Origin: an uncultured Paracoccaceae bacterium
GTDB taxonomy: Bacteria; Pseudomonadota; Alphaproteobacteria; Rhodobacterales; Rhodobacteraceae
NCBI GenBank assembly: GCA_937146765.1
Contig: CAKZRP010000016.1
Location: forward strand, 1 to 64,000
Direction: 5' to 3'
Length of the DNA stretch: 64,000 nt
Position 1 is the first letter of the stretch; every line of letters starts with the position of its first letter. Of the stretch, positions 1 to 8,272 are shown piece by piece. The translations under genes and the position numbers were made by a program. Under the pieces are notes generated by a model that ran no database searches, was not told the origin of the DNA, and was given only the letters and a program-made list of their open reading frames with translations.

Positions 1-104
1 CTTCATCGGAATCTCCTCGTTCATCCTGCCGAGAAAATTCTACTTCCGCATCCCCTTAAGATCGGGGGGGATTACCGCTCAGAGCAGTTGTAAGCAACGG
101 TCGT

Positions 105-698
105 TTGGCACCTGAATTGATCCCACAACGTGACTTTGACGCGATCGCATGGCTAGGAGATGATTTAGAAGAGATTTTGGTCACGGCTCATCAACAGGTA
201 TATGGCGCAACAGATGAACATTTGCGTAAGCTACTAGGCGATGCCGGAGAACTTGCGATAATGTCTGCCTTGCGCCGCGATGGCCACAATCCGCGACATG
301 TTTCGCTCATATCCGATCGCTTTGGCTATGACATAGAGCTCAACGATGGTTTCCGAACTGTAGGACTGGAGATCAAAGCCGCTGTAGACGCCACGGCTGG
401 CCGCGCGTTCATCTCCCGCAACGAATTCGACGTCGCGAAAAGGATGGGCAAACGATGGAAGCTGGTCCAAGTGACCTTTTCATCACGGGTGATAGCAAGT
501 GGGCGAGCAACCGCAGGAGACGTGGAGAGGATACGCGAACTGGCTAGTCACTCACTCGTCGAGATGGCGCCAGTCGAGAAAGAGGGATTTCGTTGGACCG
601 AAGTTGCAGAAATTCGGCCCTCAGAAAGTGAATGGAAACTGAGCAACCTTCAAGTTGGAGAGGAGTTTGAGGCCTTGCTATCCAGTGACGGAGCATAG
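105..698 (+). CDS. DUF3883-domain protein, PD-(D/E)XK nuclease-like
   Basis: A 197-residue orphan. The pattern GDAGELAIMSAL (about 45-56), then FGYDIEL, then LEIKAA and a later NEFDVA...WKLVQV is the layout of DUF3883 domains, which resemble PD-(D/E)XK nucleases; the likely metal site is the Asp of GYDIE and the E-x-K of LEIKAA. Such domains usually sit at the C-terminus of large helicase or restriction proteins, so a stand-alone copy is unusual. The start is TTG at 105; the frame is open upstream to a stop at 57 but contains no ATG or GTG. Base composition is visibly less GC-rich than in the genes beyond 1.3 kb, which suggests later acquisition. Nuclease activity is inference; no partner gene is visible. 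Confidence 0.7.
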   Translation: MAPELIPQRDFDAIAWLGDDLEEILVTAHQQVYGATDEHLRKLLGDAGELAIMSALRRDGHNPRHVSLISDRFGYDIELNDGFRTVGLEIKAAVDATAGRAFISRNEFDVAKRMGKRWKLVQVTFSSRVIASGRATAGDVERIRELASHSLVEMAPVEKEGFRWTEVAEIRPSESEWKLSNLQVGEEFEALLSSDGA

Positions 699-1006
699 TT
701 TCGGGTGCACCGTAAGGAGAAGGCTGAGGGGCCTTATCCAAAAGATTGCGATGACTAGAGAACCTTGCGTGTGCGCAATAAGACCCAATGTTTCGAAAAC
801 AGTTCCGTTTGAAACCTGCGTGACCAACTCAAACGGAGCAACACCGCAACGACAATTTTCCGCTTATTTACAGTCACTTAAAATCTCAACACCAAAACCG
901 CGTAGTCATTAGGTCCGGAGAATTTGGGCCCCGAGAGAACACTTTATGGCTTCCTTGCATGGAGGCTGGTGTTCAGCTTGGCTCGCATAACCCTCGAAAA
1001 CAACGG
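699..1006. other. intergenic region, no gene seen
   Basis: Short open frames on both strands lack convincing coding character or ribosome sites. Composition remains lower in GC than the main chromosome until about 900. No recognisable mobile element or repeat. Confidence 0.5.
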
Positions 1007-1028
1007 AAAAATCCGGCCGGAGCCGGAT
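1007..1028 (-). terminator. Rho-independent terminator of tRNA-Ser
   Basis: Perfect 7-bp arms ATCCGGC/GCCGGAT (1011-1017 and 1022-1028) with a 4-nt loop, followed on the minus strand by a run of five T. It lies 27 nt past the tRNA 3' end. Confidence 0.75.
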
Positions 1029-1054
1029 CGGGAGATCGCTTTCGCGAGGGTAAG

Positions 1055-1144
1055 TGGCGGAGACGATGGGATTCGAACCCACGAGACGGTTTCCCGTCTA
1101 CTCCCTTAGCAGGGGAGCGCCTTCGACCACTCGGCCACGTCTCC
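1055..1144 (-). tRNA. tRNA-Ser(GCT)
   Basis: The minus strand folds as a class II tRNA: acceptor stem GGAGACG/CGTCTCC, D-arm GCCGAGTGGTCGAAGGC, anticodon arm CTCCC-CTGCTAA-GGGAG giving anticodon GCT (serine AGC/AGU codons), a long variable arm typical of serine tRNAs, and T-loop GGTTCGAATCC. Discriminator G is followed by an encoded CCA (1055-1057 on the complement). It has its own promoter and terminator, so it is a single-gene transcription unit. Confidence 0.97.
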
Positions 1145-1151
1145 GCTGACC

Positions 1152-1180
1152 CGTATATGTGCCATGGCGGATGGAGACAA
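1152..1180 (-). promoter_or_regulatory. sigma-70 type promoter of tRNA-Ser
   Basis: On the minus strand TTGTCT (1175-1180) and TATACG (1152-1157) are 17 nt apart. The -10 box ends 7 nt before the mature tRNA 5' end, so transcription would begin near the tRNA itself. Confidence 0.55.
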
Positions 1181-1318
1181 GGCCAATTTTTCCGAAATTG
1201 TCATGCCAGTGTAAAAAACCCTCAAAGCGCCCAATTCATTAAAGAATTCAAAACGCTAGAGGGCTCCACACAGCCTTTTCCGCACCCTCACATGGGGCGC
1301 GAAAAAGGCAGGTTTGGG

Positions 1319-2242
1319 TTAGTGCAGCAGCGCCAGTCGCTCGAGGAACAGGGATTTGACCGCCTCGGCTTCGACCTCCATCGCCACATGGGTCTCGCCG
1401 CGCGCATCCTCTGCCAGCAGTGTCTTGCCCGAAGTCTCCGCCGCGACCGAGACTTGCAACTTGACTGCGCGGGTCTGAAACAACTCCGGATGCGTGCAGG
1501 CGATCACGGCTGCGGGATCATGCAGCGAGCAGCCATTGAGGTTGGCAACCTCTTGATAGAACTTGATATAAAAAACGCTCATGTCTTTCAGCATGCCACC
1601 CAGCTCCGGCGAACGCGCCTTGATGCCGTCAAAATCTTGTGGCGTGCAGAGGATCTTCAGCGTCACATCCAGCCCGACCATGACCACCTTGCCCGCCGCG
1701 GCCGCAAAGACCACTTCGGCAGCGTGGGGGTCGTGGTAGATATTGGCCTCCGCATGGGGAGTGATATTGCCGCCCGCCTCCAGCGAGCCGCCCATGATGA
1801 CGATGCGCTTGCAATTCTGCACAAACCCGGGGTCACGCTGGATGGCGAGGGCGATATTGGTCAAAGGCCCTACCGGGCAGAGCACCAGCTCGCCTTTGTG
1901 CTCGCGCGCCATGCGGATCAGGAAATCGGCGGCGTCTTCGGCCACGGCCTGCCCTTTGGGCTCGGCTGCGGGGATATCGCCGAAGCCTTCGTCGCCATGC
2001 ACATGGGCGGAGGGCTGGAACGGTGGCAAAACCAGTGGCTGCTCCGCGCCATGTGCCACGGGCAGATCAAGACCGGCCGCCTCCAAGAGGCGCAGGGCGT
2101 TGCGGGTGGCCATTTGGGTGGTGACGTTGCCGAAGATTGTCGTCAGGCCCAGAAGCTCGATATCCGGGGCGGCGGCGGCGTAAAAGATTGCCATGGCATC
2201 GTCGATGCCCGGATCCGTGTCGATGATGAGTTTTGTTGTCAT
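1319..2242 (-). CDS. inosine-uridine-preferring nucleoside hydrolase
   Basis: 307 residues, the usual length for the IUNH family, which cleaves the N-glycosidic bond of ribonucleosides to give free base and ribose in salvage. The signature DTDPGIDDA lies at residues 8-16 and supplies the calcium-binding aspartates (D10, D14, D15); a C-terminal HDPAAV carries the further conserved Asp. No signal peptide, so cytoplasmic. Start ATG at 2242 is preceded by AGGGAT. No transporter or other salvage gene is adjacent, so base preference cannot be read from context. Confidence 0.93.
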   Translation of the reverse strand: MTTKLIIDTDPGIDDAMAIFYAAAAPDIELLGLTTIFGNVTTQMATRNALRLLEAAGLDLPVAHGAEQPLVLPPFQPSAHVHGDEGFGDIPAAEPKGQAVAEDAADFLIRMAREHKGELVLCPVGPLTNIALAIQRDPGFVQNCKRIVIMGGSLEAGGNITPHAEANIYHDPHAAEVVFAAAAGKVVMVGLDVTLKILCTPQDFDGIKARSPELGGMLKDMSVFYIKFYQEVANLNGCSLHDPAAVIACTHPELFQTRAVKLQVSVAAETSGKTLLAEDARGETHVAMEVEAEAVKSLFLERLALLH

Positions 2243-2339
2243 TTTTATCCCTACGACTGATTAATCGGACGGGTCTAGCATTTGTGTTAGCGGCAACTCA
2301 AGCCTGCCTCTTTCAGCCACCCCCGACAACTGTTTCATG

Positions 2340-2367
2340 AAAAAACCCGCCTTCCAGAGAAGGCGGG
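2340..2367 (-). terminator. Rho-independent terminator downstream of ychF
   Basis: Arms CCCGCCTT (2346-2353) and AAGGCGGG (2360-2367) with a 6-nt loop; on the minus strand the hairpin is followed by six T. It lies about 30 nt after the ychF stop codon. Confidence 0.85.
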
Positions 2368-2396
2368 CCTTGGACCATCGGATTGATCGGCCAGGA

Positions 2397-3494
2397 TCAG
2401 GTGTTGAACAGGAAGTGCAACACGTCGCCATCCTTGACGATGTAGCTCTTGCCTTCTGCCCGCATCTTGCCGGCTTCCTTGGCTGCCGTCTCGCCACCGC
2501 AGGTGACGTAGTCGTCATAGGCGATGGTCTCGGCGCGGATGAACCCCTTCTCGAAATCGCCGTGGATCACGCCAGCTGCCTGCGGCGCCGCAGTACCCTG
2601 ACGGATGGTCCAGGCGCGGGCTTCTTTCGGGCCGACGGTGAAGTAGGTCTCAAGGTGCAAAAGCTCGTAGCCGGCGCGGATCAGACGATCAAGGCCAGCC
2701 TCGGAAAGGCCCATTTCCTCGAGGAACATCTGGGCTTCCTCGGGGTCGAGCTGGCTGATTTCCTCTTCGATCTGAGCCGAGATGATCACATGCGCGTTAC
2801 CCTGCGCTGCCGCCATCTCAGCCACTTTGGCTGAATGTGCGTTGCCCTCGACGCTCTCGCTCTCGCCGACGTTGCAAACATAGAGCACCGGTTTGGTGGT
2901 CAGAAGCTGCAACATTCTCCAGGCCTTGGCATCCTCGGCATCCACCTCGACCAGACGCGCGGGCTTGCCATCTTCCAGCATCGCCTGGGCCACCGCCAGC
3001 AGGCGATCCTGCTGCTGGGCTTCCTTGTCGTTGCCCTTGAGTTTGCGAACAAGGTTGGCCCGGCGCTTCTCGATGCTTTCGAGGTCCGCCAGCATCAGCT
3101 CAGTCTCGATGGTCTCGGCATCGGCCACCGGATCCACGCGGCCTTCGACGTGCGTCACGTCACCATCCTCGAAACAGCGCAAAACATGAGCAATTGCATC
3201 AACTTCGCGGATATTGGCGAGGAACTGATTGCCGAGCCCCTCCCCCTTTGAAGCGCCCTTAACAAGGCCTGCGATATCGACAAAGGTCATCCGGGTCGGG
3301 ATGATCTGTTTCGACTTTGCGATCTCGGCGAGCTTGTCCAGACGCGCGTCGGGCACGCCGACCTCGCCCACGTTCGGCTCGATCGTGCAGAACGGAAAAT
3401 TGGCCGCCTGCGCCGAGGCGGTCTTGGTCAGCGCGTTGAACAGGGTCGACTTGCCGACGTTCGGCAGACCCACGATTCCCATTTTAAAGCCCAT
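2397..3494 (-). CDS. ychF: redox-regulated ATPase YchF (OLA1 family)
   Basis: 365 residues. An Obg-like P-loop protein that prefers ATP over GTP and associates with ribosomes and stress responses. G1 motif GLPNVGKS at residues 9-16; G3 region [20 protein letters not shown] near residue 75; a coiled-coil insertion with [12 protein letters not shown]-terminal TGS domain (about 282-365) ending [13 protein letters not shown]. The start MGFK matches the family N-terminus. It is transcribed alone and followed by a strong terminator. The assignment is secure; its cellular role remains loosely defined in the family. Confidence 0.97.
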   Translation of the reverse strand: MGFKMGIVGLPNVGKSTLFNALTKTASAQAANFPFCTIEPNVGEVGVPDARLDKLAEIAKSKQIIPTRMTFVDIAGLVKGASKGEGLGNQFLANIREVDAIAHVLRCFEDGDVTHVEGRVDPVADAETIETELMLADLESIEKRRANLVRKLKGNDKEAQQQDRLLAVAQAMLEDGKPARLVEVDAEDAKAWRMLQLLTTKPVLYVCNVGESESVEGNAHSAKVAEMAAAQGNAHVIISAQIEEEISQLDPEEAQMFLEEMGLSEAGLDRLIRAGYELLHLETYFTVGPKEARAWTIRQGTAAPQAAGVIHGDFEKGFIRAETIAYDDYVTCGGETAAKEAGKMRAEGKSYIVKDGDVLHFLFNT

Positions 3495-3723
3495 GCCGGC
3501 CTCCTGATGCCACTTGGGAGCCAGCTTCTAGGCCCATGCGTCCCATTGCGCAAGCAAATGAGGCCCTACAAACAGGAGGCGACCGGGGCGCGCAGGACTG
3601 CACAGGATCTGTTCAACCCGATTTGCCCTGTTGAAAGTAAGCTTGCGCACTACTTAATCTGGACACCACGAAACATGATGGCCAGCCCACATCGCTCGCC
3701 ACCTCCAAGATCACGAGGATCCC

Positions 3724-4221
3724 ATGCGCAAACTTGCCCTCCTTTTGGCCCTTGTTCCCTCGCTTTCTCTGACCACCCCCGCCTCGGCGCAGGAGATTGT
3801 TGCCGGGGTTGGCTATGCGGATTTCCACAATTCCAATGCCGAAAGCGGCGGGTTCATTTCCGGGGACTACCTTGGTGCGCGCGATTGGTCCTTCCTCGGG
3901 TTTGAATGGGGGCTTGGGGTCACCGCGCAATGGCACGAGGAGAACGATATCTTTGTCGGTGCCGGCATTCAGGGTCAGAGGGCGCTGGCAAACGGATGGT
4001 TCCTTGAGGCCAGCGTCATGCCGGGCCTATTCGAAGAGGGTATCGCCGCAAATGACCTCGGCTCCACCTTCGAGATCCGATCGCTGGTGGGTGTCGGGCG
4101 CGAATTGCGCAACGGCAATCGCATGTCGCTGGCCTTCAGCCATATTTCCAATGCCTCTGTCGGCGACCGCAATCCCGGTCTCAATTCCCTCAGCCTGCGC
4201 TACCACATCCCGCTGAACTGA
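3724..4221 (+). CDS. acyloxyacyl hydrolase, PagL-like lipid A 3-O-deacylase
   Basis: 165 residues with a signal peptide (cleavage after PASA, about residue 22) and alternating beta-barrel-like segments ending in a C-terminal aromatic/Leu strand. PagL enzymes sit in the outer membrane and remove the 3-O acyl chain of lipid A. The catalytic His-x-Ser is present (H140, S142 in SHISN), with the family pattern NPGLNSLSLRY. The position of the third catalytic residue (Glu 14 after the His in Pseudomonas PagL) is Asn154 here. Start ATG 3724 with GAGGAT upstream. Function is therefore likely by family, with activity uncertain. Confidence 0.8.
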   Translation: MRKLALLLALVPSLSLTTPASAQEIVAGVGYADFHNSNAESGGFISGDYLGARDWSFLGFEWGLGVTAQWHEENDIFVGAGIQGQRALANGWFLEASVMPGLFEEGIAANDLGSTFEIRSLVGVGRELRNGNRMSLAFSHISNASVGDRNPGLNSLSLRYHIPLN

Positions 4222-4336
4222 GGTCCCGGTTGCAAACGGTGGCGGTTAAAGGGCGGATGCCTGCGGGACGGGATTGATTTTGCCGGGAACATTCGGCACA
4301 TCAAACCGGTAACGAAGATTTCGAAAAGGCCCGCCC

Positions 4337-5140
4337 ATGACCCGCCAGACCACCCGTATCGACGCCAAGTTTGCCGAACTTTCTGCGGCGGGCAAGAAGG
4401 CCTTTGTCACCTATGTGATGGCGGGCGACCCGAACTACGAAACCTCGCTTGAAATAGTCAAGGGCCTGCCTGGCGCTGGCGTGGACATCATCGAATTGGG
4501 TTTGCCCTTCACCGATCCGATGGCGGACGGCCCCACCATCCAGCTTGCCGGTCAACGCGCGCTCGAAGCCGGCATGACGCTGGAGAAGACCCTGCAACTG
4601 GCCGCCGATTTCCGCAAGGAAGACGACACGACCCCGATCGTGCTGATGGGCTATTACAACCCGATCTACTCGCGCGGGGTGGACAGGTTTCTTGCGGATG
4701 CCAAGACAGCGGGCATCGACGGTCTCATCATCGTGGACCTGCCGCCGGAAGAAGATGCCGAACTCTGCCTGCCCGCACAGGCGGCCGGTTTGAACTTCAT
4801 CCGACTGGCGACTCCGACAACCGATGACGCCCGACTGCCCCGGGTTCTTCAGAATACCTCCGGCTTTGTCTACTACGTCTCGATCACCGGCATCACCGGC
4901 GCCGCAGAAGCGGAGGCCGCAGATGTGGCGCCCGAGGTGGCCCGCATCAAGGCGGCCACCGACCTGCCGATCATCGTCGGTTTCGGCATCAAGACACCCG
5001 AGCGCGCCGAAATCATCGCCTCGATCTCCGACGGTGCGGTTGTCGGCAGCGCGATCGTGGCGGAAATCGGCAATGGGAAACCTGTGGGCGAGGTCCTGGC
5101 CTTCGTGAAATCGCTCGCCGACGGCGCCCACCGCGGCTGA
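4337..5140 (+). CDS. trpA: tryptophan synthase alpha chain
   Basis: 267 residues, normal length. Cleaves indole-3-glycerol phosphate to indole and glyceraldehyde 3-phosphate; the indole channels to TrpB. The catalytic Glu53 ([11 protein letters not shown]) and Asp64 (ADGPTIQ) correspond to Glu49 and Asp60 of the enteric enzyme; VSITGITGA and GFGIKTPE form the phosphate-binding loops. It stands alone on the plus strand, 10 kb from trpF-trpB, so the trp genes are split; a strong terminator follows. Confidence 0.98.
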   Translation: MTRQTTRIDAKFAELSAAGKKAFVTYVMAGDPNYETSLEIVKGLPGAGVDIIELGLPFTDPMADGPTIQLAGQRALEAGMTLEKTLQLAADFRKEDDTTPIVLMGYYNPIYSRGVDRFLADAKTAGIDGLIIVDLPPEEDAELCLPAQAAGLNFIRLATPTTDDARLPRVLQNTSGFVYYVSITGITGAAEAEAADVAPEVARIKAATDLPIIVGFGIKTPERAEIIASISDGAVVGSAIVAEIGNGKPVGEVLAFVKSLADGAHRG

Positions 5141-5187
5141 GATCGCTCTCGCCACCGGCACCCGGCATAGGGACCGGACATCAACAG

Positions 5188-5213
5188 GGCAGCCGCAAGA
5201 GGCTGCCTTTTTT
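5188..5213 (+). terminator. Rho-independent terminator of trpA
   Basis: Arms GGCAGCC (5188-5194) and GGCTGCC (5201-5207), loop GCAAGA, then six T. Confidence 0.88.
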
Positions 5214-5223
5214 GTGGGTGTGC

Positions 5224-6630
5224 TCAGCGAACGTCCGGGAGCACGCTCAAAGCTTGTGCCATCACCTGCAGAAGCCGCTGCTTGCGGATCGGCTTGGCCA
5301 CATGATCCGTCATTCCGCGCTCCAGGTAACTGCGGACCTGATGCTCCAACGCATTGGCGGAAACCGCGATGATCGGGACCGCCAAGCGCCCGCTGGCCGC
5401 CTCCTGCTCGCGAATGCGGGCCGTCGCGGAAACCCCGTCCAGCACCGGCATATTGACGTCCATGAGAACCAGATCCAGCGGCAGACGGTCACAGGCGGCA
5501 ACGGCCTCCTCTCCCTGCTCGACCCAGGTCACGTCGAGATCGAAACCTTTCAGCATATGGTGCAGGACCATCCGATTGGTGCGATTGTCCTCTGCCACCA
5601 GAATGCGCCACCGCCTGGCTGAAAGGATCGCATGCCCGTCTGCCTCGCCAAGATCGGTCTTCTCCACCACGGGGTCCGAGCGGGTCACCCGGAACGTGGC
5701 GGTGAATTCGCTGCCCGCGCCTGCGGCGCTGCTGCAGGTCAGGTCGCCGCCCATACGTTGACAGATCTGACGGGCGATGGCCAAACCTAGACCGGTGCCG
5801 CCATGGTTGCGGTGCACCGAGGCGTCAGCCTGCATATAGGGTTGGAACAGGCGTCCAAGTTGCTGTGCCGTGAGGCCGATCCCGGTGTCCCGAACGGACA
5901 CGGTCAGGATCAGACTCTCCTCTGTCTCCGCCTTGAGATGCGCAGACAGCGCAATCGCGCCATGCTCGGTGAATTTGATCGCATTGGAGAGCAGATTGGT
6001 CAGAACCTGCTGGAACCGGGTCGGGTCGATATGAACCCAGGCGCCCTTGAGAGAGAGGCCGCCACCGCAGAGTTTGGTGAAGCTCAGACCTTTCGCCGTG
6101 ATCCGCGGCTCGAACTGGCGGCACACCGTCTCCATCAGGGCGGCGATGTCAGTCGGCAGCCTCTCGAGTTCCAGTTTGCCTTCCTCGATCTTGGTGAGAT
6201 CAAGCACATCGTCAACGATGTTGAGCAGGAGACGACCACTGTCGCGCAGCACATCGAGGATCTGTATCTGATCCTCGGCCAGAGAGGTTTCCGCCAGAAC
6301 CGATGCCATGCCCAAAATCCCGTTCAGTGGCGTGCGGATTTCATGGCTCATGGTGGCGAGGAACTGGGTCTTGGCTGCGTTCTCGGCGTGGGCGGCCGCA
6401 CGTTCGCGGGCCAGATCCTCGGTACGTTCGCGCACCATCCGATCCACCTGACGCGCCAGGGCCACGAGGGAGCCATTGGCCTGGCGCAGGGACAGCACCT
6501 TCTTTTCCAGCTTGTCCTGCAGATCCAGCCGCCAGGTGCGCTCTCGTTCCAAGGCGGCGAGCAGGTCCTGGTAGGAGGGCTCGTCACTTGCCGACGCAGC
6601 CACGATTGGGGTGTCCGGTTGCAGGGTCAT
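5224..6630 (-). CDS. hybrid histidine kinase with C-terminal receiver domain
   Basis: 468 residues from ATG 6630; the upstream AGGCGGAGG favours this start over an in-frame GTG at 6654. Order: N-terminal coiled coil (about 20-85), HisKA with H-box ATMSHEIRTPLNG (H96), HATPase with N-box LSNAIKF, DTGIGL and HGGTGLGLAI, then a receiver with AEDN and the phospho-acceptor in LVLMDVNMP, and a final KPI. It has no transmembrane, PAS or GAF segment, so any sensing would be cytoplasmic or through a partner. No response regulator or phosphotransfer gene is adjacent, so its output is unknown. Confidence 0.92.
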   Translation of the reverse strand: MTLQPDTPIVAASASDEPSYQDLLAALERERTWRLDLQDKLEKKVLSLRQANGSLVALARQVDRMVRERTEDLARERAAAHAENAAKTQFLATMSHEIRTPLNGILGMASVLAETSLAEDQIQILDVLRDSGRLLLNIVDDVLDLTKIEEGKLELERLPTDIAALMETVCRQFEPRITAKGLSFTKLCGGGLSLKGAWVHIDPTRFQQVLTNLLSNAIKFTEHGAIALSAHLKAETEESLILTVSVRDTGIGLTAQQLGRLFQPYMQADASVHRNHGGTGLGLAIARQICQRMGGDLTCSSAAGAGSEFTATFRVTRSDPVVEKTDLGEADGHAILSARRWRILVAEDNRTNRMVLHHMLKGFDLDVTWVEQGEEAVAACDRLPLDLVLMDVNMPVLDGVSATARIREQEAASGRLAVPIIAVSANALEHQVRSYLERGMTDHVAKPIRKQRLLQVMAQALSVLPDVR

Positions 6631-7089
6631 CTCCTGCCTCCGCCTCTGGACCACCCGACGGCACCGCCATGACTGGGGGGATGGACTCCGGCACCTGGGG
6701 CAGAAATTTCCCCGATACCTTGATCGTACATGAAGACAACAGGCACGTTATTCTACCTCCGGAGAATGCCGCAGGTGCCGGAATGGCCCATCCGATTAAA
6801 ACTCCGGATCTTGCGTGCATTGCTTCTAAAATCAGAAAACCACCCCGCGCGATCCCCGCACGGAGTCGAAAATGTCCAGAGCTGCTTCATCGTCAGCTGT
6901 GAAACTCCGGCTGTTCTCCAGAAGCTTCGGTCATCGCGGGGGCCTTGGGCGCAATTGCGTGAGGCCATGATGAGTTCGGCGATAAACTTGCACAAATTCG
7001 TAAAAAGAAGATTACGCCGACGCCGCTTGTCAGAACCCCTCAAAATTGGTAAGAAAAAATTACCAGTTGTGCGCCGAAGGAGGAAACCC
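6631..7089. other. divergent intergenic region between histidine kinase and lldD
   Basis: 459 bases, AT-richer toward lldD, without a convincing gene. An imperfect palindrome ATTCT-N8-AGAAT occurs at 6750-6767, and a TGGTAA/TTACCA inverted repeat lies just before lldD (listed separately). The reading frame of lldD stays open far upstream (to 6730), but that extension is low-complexity Arg/Lys-rich and unlike the enzyme family. Confidence 0.5.
7047..7065 (+). promoter_or_regulatory. candidate GntR-type operator before lldD
   Basis: TGGTAA (7047-7052), GAAAAAA spacer, TTACCA (7060-7065). GntR-family lactate regulators such as LldR and PdhR recognise TGGT/ACCA inverted repeats, though usually with a shorter spacer. 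It ends 24 nt before the lldD start. Regulator identity is inference; none is encoded nearby. Confidence 0.4.
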
Positions 7090-8253
7090 GTGTCCGTCAT
7101 CACCAATATCGAGGATCTGAAGCGCATCTATGCGCGGCGGGTCCCGAAAATGTTCTATGACTACGCCGAGAGCGGCAGCTGGACGGAACAGACCTTCCGC
7201 GAGAATTCCACGGACTTCGACGAGATTCGCCTGCGCCAGCGGGTGGCGGTCGACATGTCCGGCCGCTCCACCGCAAGCCGGATGATCGGGCAGGATGTGG
7301 CGATGCCGGTGGCACTTGCCCCCGTGGGGCTGACGGGGATGCAATGCGCCGATGGCGAGATCAAGGCTGCCCGCGCGGCCGAGGCCTTTGGCGTGCCCTT
7401 CACCCTGTCCACCATGTCGATCAACTCGATCGAGGATGTGGCCGAAGCCACCACCAAACCCTTCTGGTTCCAGCTCTATACGATGAAGGACGAGGACTAT
7501 GTCCGCCGCCTGATCGAACGCGCCAAGGCGGCAAACTGTTCGGCGCTGGTGATCACGCTCGACCTGCAGATCCTCGGCCAGCGCCACAAGGACCTGAAGA
7601 ACGGCCTCTCGGCGCCGCCGAAGCTGACGCCAAGAACCATCGCCAACCTGATGACGAAATGGGCCTGGGGCATCGAGATGCTGGGCGCCAAGCGGCGCCA
7701 TTTCGGCAATATCGTCGGCCATGTGGAGGGGATCTCGGATGCCTCTTCCCTCGGCGCCTGGACGGCGGAGCAATTCGATCCCTCGCTCGACTGGGGCAAG
7801 ATCGCAAAGCTCAAGGACATGTGGGGCGGCAAGGTGATCCTGAAGGGCATCCTCGACGAGGAAGACGCCAGGATGGCGCTGCAGGTGGGCGCCGATGCGA
7901 TCACCGTCTCCAACCACGGCGGTCGCCAACTGGATGGCGCGCTGTCCTCGATCCGCATGTTGCCGCGCATCATGGATGCAGTTGGCGGCGACATCGAGGT
8001 CCATCTCGACAGCGGTATCCGCTCCGGTCAGGACGTGTTGAAAGCACTGGCGCTGGGGGCGACCGGCACCATGATCGGCCGCGCCTTTGTCTACGGGCTG
8101 GGTGCCATGGGCCAAAAGGGCGTGACCACCGCGCTGGAGGTGATCCGCAAGGAACTCGACATCTCGATGGCACTTTGCGGCGAGAAATTCGTCGGCGACC
8201 TTGGCCGCCACAACCTCCTGCTGCCGGAGGACTTCAGCTGCCGCTGGGTTTGA
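7090..8253 (+). CDS. lldD: FMN-dependent L-lactate dehydrogenase / alpha-hydroxy-acid oxidising enzyme
   Basis: 387 residues from GTG 7090, chosen because AAGGAGGAAA lies immediately upstream and the protein then begins like family members (SVITNIEDLKRIYARRVPKMFYDY). Oxidises L-lactate (or a related 2-hydroxy acid) to the 2-oxo acid, passing electrons to quinone at the inner face of the membrane. The active-site motif SNHGGRQLDG (274-283, catalytic His276) and phosphate-binding DSGIRSGQD are intact; the region around 165-225 is the variable membrane loop. Transcribed alone. L-lactate is the likely but not proven substrate. Confidence 0.9.
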   Translation: MSVITNIEDLKRIYARRVPKMFYDYAESGSWTEQTFRENSTDFDEIRLRQRVAVDMSGRSTASRMIGQDVAMPVALAPVGLTGMQCADGEIKAARAAEAFGVPFTLSTMSINSIEDVAEATTKPFWFQLYTMKDEDYVRRLIERAKAANCSALVITLDLQILGQRHKDLKNGLSAPPKLTPRTIANLMTKWAWGIEMLGAKRRHFGNIVGHVEGISDASSLGAWTAEQFDPSLDWGKIAKLKDMWGGKVILKGILDEEDARMALQVGADAITVSNHGGRQLDGALSSIRMLPRIMDAVGGDIEVHLDSGIRSGQDVLKALALGATGTMIGRAFVYGLGAMGQKGVTTALEVIRKELDISMALCGEKFVGDLGRHNLLLPEDFSCRWV

Positions 8254-8272
8254 TCCCTCAGGCCAGCCTCCC

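Noticed and set aside
1-1054. A genomic island integrated exactly at the tRNA-Ser 3' end
   Set aside because: The tRNA keeps its own terminator 27 nt downstream and no direct repeat or integrase is visible. The idea is kept only as a weak possibility for the DUF3883 gene.
959-2260. A 433-residue plus-strand frame across tRNA-Ser and the nucleoside hydrolase
   Set aside because: It runs through a tRNA and antisense to a textbook enzyme.
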